Below the pieces are notes generated by a model. That model worked only from the letters and a program-made list of their open reading frames with translations, ran no database searches and had not been told where the DNA came from. From Kangiella profundi (GTDB lineage: Bacteria > Pseudomonadota > Gammaproteobacteria > Enterobacterales > Kangiellaceae): DNA of 64,000 nucleotides. The stretch covers positions 2,108,001 through 2,172,000 of the forward strand of contig NZ_CP025120.1 in assembly GCF_002838765.1 (NCBI RefSeq), written 5' to 3'. Shown piece by piece: positions 53,412 through 62,488 of this stretch (position 1 is the first letter of the stretch; the number at the start of each line of letters is the position of its first letter). Made by a program: the position numbers and the translations under genes.

Positions 53412-54002
53412 ATGTTTCGTCTACTATTAGTGTTTTTATTGCTGACCACCAACCAGTTTGCACAAGCAGCTGATCCAGCTCAAAACACAGCCGCACAAAG
53501 CAACTATTATGTATCCGATGATATTGGCGTAGTTATGCGAAGCGGCCCGACCAATCGTTATCGTGTCATTGGTCGAGTAGTTGCCGGAACCCCTATCGAA
53601 GTTTTGGCTTCCGACGTTGAAAATAAAAGTAGCCAGGTGCGTACTGCCGATGGTGACGAAGGCTGGATCCAAACCGAATACATTACCGACCAGCCAACGG
53701 TACAGGCCCTATATTCAGCACTACAGGTTGAGCACGATGCACTGAAACAGGAGCTTGCTCAGACCAAACAGCAGATTGCTGATAAAGAGAATGTCATTGC
53801 GCTGAATGATCAGCTGCAACAACAGGTTTCCGAACTGCAAAACGAGTCGGATAAACTTCGCCAGCAAAACGAACTGCTAAAAGATCGTTTTCACAGCGAT
53901 GTGTTTTACGCAGGCGCATTAGTCCTGCTAGTGGGCATGCTAATCAGCTGGGTATTATCCCGTGTTAGCATGAAACGCCGTCAGCGCTCCGGTTGGCGTT
54001 GA
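53412..54002 (+). CDS. SH3 domain membrane protein, YgiM-like (TIGR04211)
   Basis: 196 aa. The signal peptide ends AQA (residue 19). A bacterial SH3 domain follows: VMRSGPTNRYRVIGRVVAGTPIEVL, then GWIQTEYI. Next is a coiled coil (residues about 95-160, LQQQVSELQNESDKLRQQ) and a C-terminal transmembrane helix (VFYAGALVLLVGMLISWVL) with a basic end. The layout equals E. coli YgiM, which is next to ygiF. Likely cell-wall associated; role unknown. Confidence 0.87.
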   Translation: MFRLLLVFLLLTTNQFAQAADPAQNTAAQSNYYVSDDIGVVMRSGPTNRYRVIGRVVAGTPIEVLASDVENKSSQVRTADGDEGWIQTEYITDQPTVQALYSALQVEHDALKQELAQTKQQIADKENVIALNDQLQQQVSELQNESDKLRQQNELLKDRFHSDVFYAGALVLLVGMLISWVLSRVSMKRRQRSGWR

Positions 54003-54069
54003 CGTTTTCAGGTTGTACTTTAGGTTCTGATAAACCTAACCAGTACATTGTTATTAGGTAATTGCCGTA

Positions 54070-57000
54070 ATGTTTAAAGCCAGTCAAATCCTGTCAGATT
54101 CCTATCAGCAACTCTCGCTGAGCGAGTGGCAGGAAATTATCACCCAAAACTACTCTGTCGATGAATCGGGCTACTTACAAGAATTGTTAGAGCTCGCTAC
54201 TCCAGACGACAAAACCGTAAATATCATTACTCATCAGGCTTCGCAACTGGTTGAAGAAATTCGCCAGAGCAGTAAGTCGCGAGAAGGTGTTGAAGCCTTT
54301 TTGCAGCAATATAGTCTGAGTACCAAGGAGGGTGTGATTCTGATGTGCCTGGCGGAAGCGCTGTTGCGTATTCCTGATGCCAATGTTGCTAATGCGTTAA
54401 TTCGAGACAAACTCAGTGCTGCTGAGTGGAAAAAACATACCGGTCAAAGTGAGTCTATTCTGGTTAACGCTTCGACCTGGGGCTTAATGCTAACCGGTAA
54501 AATTGTCGACGTTGATCAGGACGGCGATGGTAAACCTGATACTTTATTAAAAGGTCTGATTGCCAAGTTTGGTGAGCCGGTCATTCGTCAGGCTATGAAC
54601 CAGGCGATGCGTCTAATGGGTCGCCAATTCGTTTTAGGCCGCAGCATCAAAGAAGCCATGAAGCGTGGCGCTAAAAGTGTTGAGAAAGGCTATACCCACT
54701 CGTTTGATATGTTGGGTGAAGCGGCTTATACCGCCCATGATGCGCAACGTTATTACGAAGCCTACAGCAAAGCCATTTCTGAAATTGGTCAGGTTAAAGT
54801 TAAAGAAGGCCAGTTAGCTCCTAGTATTTCAATCAAGCTATCAGCACTGCATCCGCGTTATGAAGTCGGCCAGAAAGACCGCGTCATGACGGAGATGGTT
54901 GATACCTTGCTAAAACTGGTCAAGCAGGCTCGTGAACTGGATGTTGCAGTAACCATCGATGCCGAAGAAGCTGATCGCCTGGAATTATCTCTGGATATTT
55001 TTGAAGCGCTTTACACTTCGGAAATATGTCAGGGCTGGGCAGGGCTGGGCATGGTAGTTCAGGCTTACTCTAAACGAGCACTGCCAGTACTTGGCTGGTT
55101 GGATGCATTATCCCGCAAGCATGGTCGTCGTATTCCAATCCGACTGGTAAAAGGTGCTTACTGGGACTCAGAGATTAAATGGTCGCAACAGGCTGGCCTG
55201 AGCAACTACCCTGTCTTTACCCGTAAAGCCGGAACAGATGTGTCCTACCTGGCCTGTGCTCGCTTTATCATGAGCACCAAAGATAGCTTCTACCCACAGT
55301 TTGCGACTCATAACGCGCAAACCGTTTTCAGCATTATGGAGATGGCGGGCGAACGTCGTGACTTTGAATTCCAACGCTTGCATGGCATGGGTGAGATTCT
55401 GTATGACAAAGTACTGGAACGCTATCCGGGTTTGAAATGCCGTATTTATGCACCAGTAGGGAACCATAAAGATTTGCTTCCTTACCTGGTACGTCGCTTA
55501 TTGGAAAATGGTGCCAATACTTCCTTCGTTCATCAGCTGGTGGATAAAGCCACTCCGGTGATGAGCCTGGTTGAACATCCGTGTCTTGTGCTAAAGCGTT
55601 ACCCGACCTTGCACAATGATCGGATTCCGTTGCCACCACATATCTATGGTCCTGACCGTGTGAATTCAGCAGGTACTAATCTCCACATTAACAGCCAGAT
55701 CGAGCCTTTTATGCAAAACGTACAACAGTATTTAGACAATCAATGGCACGCTAAGCCCATTATTGACGGTAAAGAAATTACCACTAACGAAGAAGCCGTA
55801 TTCTGCCCTTATGACAACACTCATCAGATTGGTACAGTGCATAAGGTCAGTGAAGAATTGGCTTTGGATGCTCTTACAATTGCCCATAAGAACTTCATTG
55901 CATGGGATATGACGCCAGTTGAGCAGCGCGCTCAAATTCTTGAGAAAATTGCTGACGTTTTCGAAGAAAACGAAGCTGAGCTGATTGCTTTATGTAGTCG
56001 TGATGGCGGCAAGACGATGCAGGACGGTATTGATGAAGTTCGCGAAGCAGTCGATTTCTGTCGCTACTATGCCAATAACGCACGTAAAGATTTTGGCCAG
56101 GAAATCACTCTTCCGGGACCTACTGGTGAGAGTAACCACCTTTACCTTCAAGGCCGCGGCGTGTTTGCCTGTATCAGTCCGTGGAACTTCCCACTGGCCA
56201 TTTTTACGGGTCAGGTGGTAGCGGCATTGGTTGCCGGTAACACCGTTCTGGCTAAACCAGCCGATCAAACGACTCTGGTAGCCTATCGTGCGGTGCAATT
56301 AATGCATCAGGCTGGCGTACCAACCAGCGTGCTGCAGTTTGTTCCTTGCCGTGGCTCAACTTTCGGTAAAGTCATTTTATCTGACATTCGAATTGCTGGT
56401 GTTGCCTTCACCGGTTCAACTTCAACTGCGCAAACCATTAACCGTACTCTGGCGACTCGTGACGGCATGTTATCACCACTGATTGCTGAAACCGGTGGTC
56501 AGAATGCCATGATCGTGGACAGCTCGGCATTACCAGAGCAGGTTGTTGCTGATGTCATTCAATCGGCATTCACCAGTGCCGGTCAGCGTTGTTCTGCCTT
56601 GCGCGTACTGTACGTACAGGAAGATGTCGCAGACCGCATTCTGGAAGTGCTTTCTGGCGCCATGCAGGAACTGAAACTGGGCGATCCGACTGATTTATCG
56701 ACTGATGTTGGTCCTGTGATTGATGCTGTTGCGCGTGAAGAGTTAGCAGGTCATGTTGAGCAACTACGTGCTACCGGCAACCTGATTGCTGAAACACCAA
56801 TGCCAGCTGGTCTTGAGAAAGGCTGCTTCCTTGCTCCAACAGCCTTCTTTATCAATCATATCAATGACTTGACTCAAGAATGGTTCGGCCCGATTCTGCA
56901 CGTCATCAAATACAAGTCTAAAGAGCTGGATCAGGTTATCGATCAGATCAACGGCTATGGCTTTGGTTTGACGCTAGGTATCCACTCACGCAACGAAAGC

Positions 57001-57228
57001 ACAGCCACTTACATTGATAAGCGTGCACGCGTGGGCAATGTCTATATCAACCGCAACATGATTGGTGCAACCGTTGGTGTGCAGCCATTTGGTGGTCAAG
57101 GTCTGTCAGGCACTGGTCCTAAAGCAGGTGGCCCATTCTATCTGCACCGCTTTGCGACTGAGCATACTCGCACCAACAACACTGCGGCGATTGGCGGTAA
57201 CGCTACCCTGCTGTCGTTAGGCGATTAA
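54070..57228 (+). CDS. putA: Bifunctional proline dehydrogenase / P5C dehydrogenase, short form
   Basis: Oxidises proline to glutamate with FAD then NAD. The 1052-aa protein has helical N-terminal domain, PRODH barrel (about 200-500; SIKLSALHPRYE, PIRLVKGAYWD, THNAQTV) and aldehyde dehydrogenase (about 580-1030; catalytic Cys in SAGQRCSALR, Glu in AETGGQNAM). It lacks the N-terminal ribbon-helix-helix repressor of E. coli PutA (1320 aa) and the long C-terminal domain. At residues 147-157 an insertion DVDQDGDGKPD resembles a calcium-binding DxDxDG loop. Confidence 0.93.
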   Translation: MFKASQILSDSYQQLSLSEWQEIITQNYSVDESGYLQELLELATPDDKTVNIITHQASQLVEEIRQSSKSREGVEAFLQQYSLSTKEGVILMCLAEALLRIPDANVANALIRDKLSAAEWKKHTGQSESILVNASTWGLMLTGKIVDVDQDGDGKPDTLLKGLIAKFGEPVIRQAMNQAMRLMGRQFVLGRSIKEAMKRGAKSVEKGYTHSFDMLGEAAYTAHDAQRYYEAYSKAISEIGQVKVKEGQLAPSISIKLSALHPRYEVGQKDRVMTEMVDTLLKLVKQARELDVAVTIDAEEADRLELSLDIFEALYTSEICQGWAGLGMVVQAYSKRALPVLGWLDALSRKHGRRIPIRLVKGAYWDSEIKWSQQAGLSNYPVFTRKAGTDVSYLACARFIMSTKDSFYPQFATHNAQTVFSIMEMAGERRDFEFQRLHGMGEILYDKVLERYPGLKCRIYAPVGNHKDLLPYLVRRLLENGANTSFVHQLVDKATPVMSLVEHPCLVLKRYPTLHNDRIPLPPHIYGPDRVNSAGTNLHINSQIEPFMQNVQQYLDNQWHAKPIIDGKEITTNEEAVFCPYDNTHQIGTVHKVSEELALDALTIAHKNFIAWDMTPVEQRAQILEKIADVFEENEAELIALCSRDGGKTMQDGIDEVREAVDFCRYYANNARKDFGQEITLPGPTGESNHLYLQGRGVFACISPWNFPLAIFTGQVVAALVAGNTVLAKPADQTTLVAYRAVQLMHQAGVPTSVLQFVPCRGSTFGKVILSDIRIAGVAFTGSTSTAQTINRTLATRDGMLSPLIAETGGQNAMIVDSSALPEQVVADVIQSAFTSAGQRCSALRVLYVQEDVADRILEVLSGAMQELKLGDPTDLSTDVGPVIDAVAREELAGHVEQLRATGNLIAETPMPAGLEKGCFLAPTAFFINHINDLTQEWFGPILHVIKYKSKELDQVIDQINGYGFGLTLGIHSRNESTATYIDKRARVGNVYINRNMIGATVGVQPFGGQGLSGTGPKAGGPFYLHRFATEHTRTNNTAAIGGNATLLSLGD

Positions 57229-57246
57229 GCCGTTTCAAGGTAAACT

Positions 57247-57278
57247 AAAGGGCATCACCATTTGATGCCCTTTTTTTT
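57247..57278. terminator. putA terminator
   Basis: AAAGGGCATCA, loop CCATT, TGATGCCCTTT with a T-run, 18 bases after the putA stop. Confidence 0.92.
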
Positions 57279-57324
57279 GCCAGCTTTACAGCCTGCTATG
57301 GCTAAGCTTTATGGCCACTGCATT

Positions 57325-58764
57325 ATGACGAACATTTCACAAGATTTTATTCAGCACATTGCGCAGCAGCTCAATGATCCGGACGCCTTGCAGGCACTGC
57401 TAGACTTTAGCCAGAAGCCATTACGTAAAAGTATTCGTATCAATTCATTACGGGCCGATAGAGAAACCTTTATCCAGCAATGGAAAGTAGCTGGCTATCA
57501 GTTGGAACCCATTCCCTGGTGTGATGATGGCTTCTGGATTGATGAAACCCATAAGCCTCTTCCCGAAGGATTCGGTAACTACCTGCCTCATCTGGCAGGA
57601 CAGTTTTATATTCAGGAAGCGAGCTCCATGTTACCTGTCACAGCATTGTTCGCAGCCAATCCTGAACCGATGATGGTATTGGATGTAGCGGCGGCACCAG
57701 GTTCCAAAACCACCCAGATTGCCGCCCGTATGCAAAATCAGGGGCTGGTGGTTGCCAACGAGCTATCATCATCACGCCTCAAAACGCTTTACGGCAGCCT
57801 TGAGCGCACCGGAGTCAGTAATGGGGTTCTATGTCATTATGACGGACGTCAGTTCGGAGAGCTGACTCCCGAAACCTTTGATGCGATATTGCTGGATGCT
57901 CCCTGTGGCGGCGAAGGTACCGTTCGTAAGGATCCTGAAGCCTTGGTCAATTGGTCATTAGACAGTGTACTGAGCATGTCAGACCTTCAGAAAGAACTGA
58001 TCGTCAGTGCCTATAAAGCCCTCAAGCCCGGCGGTACTCTGGTCTACTCCACCTGCACTCTGTCCAAAGAAGAAAATCAGCTGGTCTGTCAGCACCTGCT
58101 AGACCTATACCCTGATGACATGAGCGTTTTCCCGCTCGACCAACTATTTGCCGGCGCAGACAACGTTACCACCGAAGAGGGATACCTGCACGTCTACCCA
58201 CACCTGTTCGACAGCGAGGGATTCTTTGTAGCCTGTTTTAAGAAAAAGGAAGCTACCATTGAGGAAGAATTAGCGCTTGATAGTGACCTGGGTGCACGCT
58301 TTCCATTCACCCAACTATCAAAAAAAGACTACAAGGATTTGGCAAAACACTGCGCAGAACTTGGCTGGCAGCTAGACCCTATCAAACATCTTCTTTGGCA
58401 ACGTTCTAAAGAGATCTGGTATTTCCCGCAGGGTATTGAAAAGCTGATTGGCAAGATCCGCATGGACAGGATAGGTGTTAAACTGGCAGAAAGTCACCGC
58501 AGTGGTTTTCGCTTACAGCACCAGGCCGTTACCGCTTTTGGTCATGAATTTACTCAGCAAACCTATGAACTCAATAGCGAACAGGCTGTCGAGTATTATC
58601 AGGGGCGAGATATTTCAATAAGCAAATCTGAAGCTCTGCAAAAAGGCGAGGTTGCGATTCATTACCAAGGAGTTGTCATTGGCTTGGCAAAAAATCTGGG
58701 AAACAAGTTGAAGAATTCACTGCCCCGATATCTGGTCAACGATATTCCATTTTCCGAGCTTTAG
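57325..58764 (+). CDS. rsmF: 16S rRNA (cytosine-1407-C5)-methyltransferase
   Basis: SAM-dependent enzyme making m5C1407 in 16S rRNA. Length 479 aa equals E. coli RsmF. Motifs: VLDVAAAPGSKTTQIA near residue 120, DAPCGGEGTVRKDPEA and the catalytic YSTCTLSKEENQ. A C-terminal RNA-binding extension (about 310-479) has GFRLQHQAVTAFGHEF. The ATG at 57325 is chosen because the longer frame would begin inside the putA terminator; its ribosome site is weak. Confidence 0.93.
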   Translation: MTNISQDFIQHIAQQLNDPDALQALLDFSQKPLRKSIRINSLRADRETFIQQWKVAGYQLEPIPWCDDGFWIDETHKPLPEGFGNYLPHLAGQFYIQEASSMLPVTALFAANPEPMMVLDVAAAPGSKTTQIAARMQNQGLVVANELSSSRLKTLYGSLERTGVSNGVLCHYDGRQFGELTPETFDAILLDAPCGGEGTVRKDPEALVNWSLDSVLSMSDLQKELIVSAYKALKPGGTLVYSTCTLSKEENQLVCQHLLDLYPDDMSVFPLDQLFAGADNVTTEEGYLHVYPHLFDSEGFFVACFKKKEATIEEELALDSDLGARFPFTQLSKKDYKDLAKHCAELGWQLDPIKHLLWQRSKEIWYFPQGIEKLIGKIRMDRIGVKLAESHRSGFRLQHQAVTAFGHEFTQQTYELNSEQAVEYYQGRDISISKSEALQKGEVAIHYQGVVIGLAKNLGNKLKNSLPRYLVNDIPFSEL

Positions 58765-58827
58765 CAGATAAGAATTTAATAGCAGTAAAACGCGAGATAA
58801 CACATTTAAACAATTGAGGTTAAAAAC

Positions 58828-61692
58828 TTGAGTTCCAAAATCAGCAAAACAAGATTCAGTTTGTTACTTCTGTGCATCAGTTTTCTGATCTCATGTCAGA
58901 CTCTTGCTCCGGAAAAAGATAACAATCGACTTCCATTATCGCCAGAAGTGACAACCGGTGAGCTGAAAAATGGTATCCGCTACTATATTCACCCTAATGG
59001 AAAACCTGAAGAAAGAGCTTACATCACACTACTGCTAAACGTCGGCTCGTTGCAGGAAGAAGAACATGAACGTGGTGCTGCTCATTTCGTTGAGCACATG
59101 GCTTTTAATGGCTCAACTCACTTTAATAAAAATGATCTGGTCACCACACTGGAAAGTCTGGGCATGAGCTTTGGCTCGGATATTAACGCCTTTACCAGTT
59201 TTGACAGTACTCGATACCATTTAGAAATCCCTACCGACAATCCAGATAACTGGTCAACCATAGCTTTGATTCTTGATGACTGGATTACAGGCATCAAATT
59301 TGAGCCAGAAGAAGTCGAGAAAGAACGCAAAGTCATCCTCTCGGAAAAACGTGCTCGTAAAGGATTAGGTGAGCGACTCTCTGAAGTGCTGACACCCATC
59401 AATTTTGGTGATGCTAGACATGGCAAGAGAATGCCCATCGGCACCGACGAGACTCTTAACGCCATGACTGCGGATGACCTGAGAGATTTTTATCAGAAGT
59501 GGTATCAACCCCACAATATGGCTCTAATCATTACTGGAGATGTTGATCCTGAAAATGCCGTTAAATTTTTTAATAACACCATCGGTCAGATTAAACCCTC
59601 CAATGCCATAAAACCTCAGGAATATTTAATTCCAGCAAAACAGGAGCCTGATTTTGAAATCATTACCGATCAGGAGATTCTCAGCAGTTCCCTGAATATT
59701 CGCTACCAAACCCATAGTGTCACCCTTGATGACTATGATGCACTGCGCTATCGACTACTTAATCAGATTGTTGTCAGTCTTTTTAATAAAAGAATGTATG
59801 AGCTGGCGGAAAGTGCTGAGAAGCCTTTTGAAAATGCCGGACTTGGCTATTCTCAATTAGGAAATGACAAATTACTGTTTAATTTTTCGGTCACACCTAA
59901 AGATGGTTATTTCAGTCAGGGTTACACTCGTCTGATTGAAGAAATGAAGCGTGTGGAACAGCATGGTTTTCTGGATACTGAACTTGAGCGTTATCGCAAA
60001 GAAGTCCTTAACGGCAGTTTACTCGCAGTAGAAGACATGGACTCCACTCACTCCAGTCATCTAACTGAACAATATATGTCACACTTCCTATATGGTGAAC
60101 ATTATTTCTCAACCATTCAGCGCCATTTGTTATTGGAGGCTGTGTTACCAACCATAAGTGCGTCTGAAATATCCGAACACTTTAAGCGACTGCTCTCCAA
60201 TCCACTACACTCAACTATCGTCTATGCTCCAGTGAATGAAGCGCCAGCTAAAGATCTAAAAAATGACCTTTATACAAAGCTGGAACAATCTGTTCAGGTT
60301 GAACCTTACCAGGAAGCTGAACTCGATGCTCCACTGATGGTAGCTCTACCCGAAAAAGGCAGTATTGTTGATCAGTCCTCAATAGAAGCGGTTGAAGCCA
60401 CAAAATATCAGTTGAGTAATGGTGCCACCGTAATCATTCGACCCAGTGATTTGTCAAACACTGAAGTATTGCTGGTAGCTTATGCACCGGGGGGATACTC
60501 GCTTGCCAGTAAGCAACAGCAGCGCTCTGCAATGGAATCAGCGAAACTGGTAGCTTCTTCCGGCATTGGCAGTTACACCCGTACTGATCTTGGTAAAAAG
60601 CTTCAGGATAAAACGGTGCAACTTAATTTGAATGTGGGACGTTACTATTCTCAACTATCCGCCAGTAGCGCGCCCAAGGATCTGGAGTTGTTGTTTCAGT
60701 TGATTCATCTCTATTTTACCGAGCCAAAAATTGATCCGGTTGTTGCTCAAAATTATAAAGAGTCTGTTATTCAATATCAGCGCAATCGTCTTAATGATCC
60801 AGAGCAGCGCTACGCAGATGAGTTACACTTATTGGTCACTGACAACCACCCAAAATCACAACCCTGGTCAGTTGAAGAGGCTGAACAAATTGATCCGAAA
60901 ATTGCTTTAGATTTCTACAAACAACGATTTTCAAAAGCGAATAATTTTACCTTCGTTATTACCGGCAATATCAAGGAAGAAGAAATTAAGCCGCTAATTG
61001 AGCAATACATTGCAAGTCTACCTGCAACCGATAACACTGAAACTTGGCGTGATGAAAAAATTAGAACAGTTGAACGCAATATCCATTTCTCACGTAATAC
61101 AGCTTTAGATGAAAAAACTAAGGTTAACTTGCAATTTCATAAACCTATTGAGAACTACATTTCCGAAACTCGATTCCGTTTGGGACTATATGAGGAACTA
61201 CTTCAACAAGAATTGCAGGCCAAGCTTAGAGAGGAATTAGGCGAGGTGTACTCTATTGGTGTTAATGCCAGCATCGATCGCTATCCAACTGAGTGGTTCA
61301 ATCTGCTTATCAGTTTCAACGCTGAGCCTGGACATGAAAATAATTTAATTGAAGTTATCCAGCAAGTTATTAAGAAAAGTCTTAGTGAGCCTTTATCACA
61401 AGATAAGCTGGATAACATCAAGCAACAGCGACGCATGACATTTACTGAGGGTCAACAAAGTAATCAGTTCTGGCTGGGACAAATTGTTTTATATGAACGC
61501 GAAAATATAGACTATTATTATTTAACTCACTATATGGAGCGTTTAGATGCGGTTACTGCTAAGCAAATTCAGGAAACTGCCAATATGCTTTTTAAAGACA
61601 GTTACCTGATTACAAGTATCATGCGACCTGACGATGGCGCCGATATCGTTGATAAAGTCGAGCAAAAATCCGAACAGGCAATTACGGATTAA
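58828..61692 (+). CDS. M16 family zinc peptidase, lipoprotein
   Basis: 954-aa periplasmic/outer-membrane-anchored peptidase of the pitrilysin group. The lipobox is LISC (Cys23). The active N-terminal half has the inverted zinc motif HFVEH (His86, Glu89, His90) in GAAHFVEHMAFNGS and downstream Glu in EEHERG. The C-terminal half is an inactive M16 domain (TEVLLVAYAPGGY, YSIGVNASID). The start is TTG at 58828, with TGAGGT seven bases upstream. It overlaps the end of convergent gspB by 11 bases. Confidence 0.9.
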   Translation: MSSKISKTRFSLLLLCISFLISCQTLAPEKDNNRLPLSPEVTTGELKNGIRYYIHPNGKPEERAYITLLLNVGSLQEEEHERGAAHFVEHMAFNGSTHFNKNDLVTTLESLGMSFGSDINAFTSFDSTRYHLEIPTDNPDNWSTIALILDDWITGIKFEPEEVEKERKVILSEKRARKGLGERLSEVLTPINFGDARHGKRMPIGTDETLNAMTADDLRDFYQKWYQPHNMALIITGDVDPENAVKFFNNTIGQIKPSNAIKPQEYLIPAKQEPDFEIITDQEILSSSLNIRYQTHSVTLDDYDALRYRLLNQIVVSLFNKRMYELAESAEKPFENAGLGYSQLGNDKLLFNFSVTPKDGYFSQGYTRLIEEMKRVEQHGFLDTELERYRKEVLNGSLLAVEDMDSTHSSHLTEQYMSHFLYGEHYFSTIQRHLLLEAVLPTISASEISEHFKRLLSNPLHSTIVYAPVNEAPAKDLKNDLYTKLEQSVQVEPYQEAELDAPLMVALPEKGSIVDQSSIEAVEATKYQLSNGATVIIRPSDLSNTEVLLVAYAPGGYSLASKQQQRSAMESAKLVASSGIGSYTRTDLGKKLQDKTVQLNLNVGRYYSQLSASSAPKDLELLFQLIHLYFTEPKIDPVVAQNYKESVIQYQRNRLNDPEQRYADELHLLVTDNHPKSQPWSVEEAEQIDPKIALDFYKQRFSKANNFTFVITGNIKEEEIKPLIEQYIASLPATDNTETWRDEKIRTVERNIHFSRNTALDEKTKVNLQFHKPIENYISETRFRLGLYEELLQQELQAKLREELGEVYSIGVNASIDRYPTEWFNLLISFNAEPGHENNLIEVIQQVIKKSLSEPLSQDKLDNIKQQRRMTFTEGQQSNQFWLGQIVLYERENIDYYYLTHYMERLDAVTAKQIQETANMLFKDSYLITSIMRPDDGADIVDKVEQKSEQAITD

Positions 61693-62488
61693 CATCACTC
61701 AAGCCGGGGACAATGACCTTCTGTCCCTGGTACTCCACCAATAAATCATTCTCCAGAATATCAGCAACCACCATTCCTTTAGTAATCGTATCGCCAATAC
61801 TATATGCCTTACCATTTAGCATCACAAAACGGTCATCGGGATCTGTGGCATAAATATGGGTGGTATAAATCAACGTTGGCCAATGATCATGATCAATAGC
61901 TGCTAGAAAGACAGGTTCGTCATTAGTTCTTACGGGTTGTTGCATAGATTGTTGCACTGGTTTCTGAACACTTCCAGAATCTTGAACTACTTCAGTTACC
62001 GGCCTTGTGTTGATCGTTTCAACTACCTTTTGCGGCTGTCTCTGAGGTTGAACCTGCACTACAGGCTGTTGTAGTTCTAATGGCGCTTTTTTAATGATAA
62101 CTCCAGACTGACTCGAGGCAATGTCTGATGATGGCTCAGTTGTTTCAGTTACGGTGTCTATATCAACCTGCGATTTAGCTTGTGCTGAAAATGGCTGTTG
62201 ACTATTAAGTGATGTCTGAGAGTTTTCTTGTACGTTTTCTTGTAAGTTATCTTGAGAGCTTTGACTGGGTATAGCTTGAACGCTCTCTTGAAGATTTGCA
62301 GGCTTTAATAATAACCAGATGACCACTGATAATAATATACCTATCACTACCAGCATCGGAATTAACCAACGTCTGCTTTCATCATCTTCGACAAAAGCTG
62401 TATGTTGATGTTCACTGTTTAAATTCGGAACATCACCGTCCTTCTCGCCTGATTCTGTTTTTTTAATTGCATCCAGTATATAAGACAT
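61682..62488 (-). CDS. gspB: Type II secretion accessory protein GspB
   Basis: 268-aa partner of GspA that helps insert the secretin through peptidoglycan. A cytoplasmic start MSYILDAIKKTES matches the family. A transmembrane helix lies at about 43-63, followed by a low-complexity Gln/Ser/Pro/Val-rich periplasmic linker of about 120 residues. The GspB C-terminal domain follows: WPTLIYTTHIYATDPDDRFVMLNGKAYSIGD...MVVADILENDLLVEYQGQKV. Overlaps gspA by one base. Confidence 0.9.
   Translation of the reverse strand: MSYILDAIKKTESGEKDGDVPNLNSEHQHTAFVEDDESRRWLIPMLVVIGILLSVVIWLLLKPANLQESVQAIPSQSSQDNLQENVQENSQTSLNSQQPFSAQAKSQVDIDTVTETTEPSSDIASSQSGVIIKKAPLELQQPVVQVQPQRQPQKVVETINTRPVTEVVQDSGSVQKPVQQSMQQPVRTNDEPVFLAAIDHDHWPTLIYTTHIYATDPDDRFVMLNGKAYSIGDTITKGMVVADILENDLLVEYQGQKVIVPGLSDVNP

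Noticed and set aside
55334..55639. 101-aa minus-strand open frame inside putA
   Set aside because: Antisense to the conserved PRODH barrel; no ribosome site, and long antisense frames are expected from codon bias.
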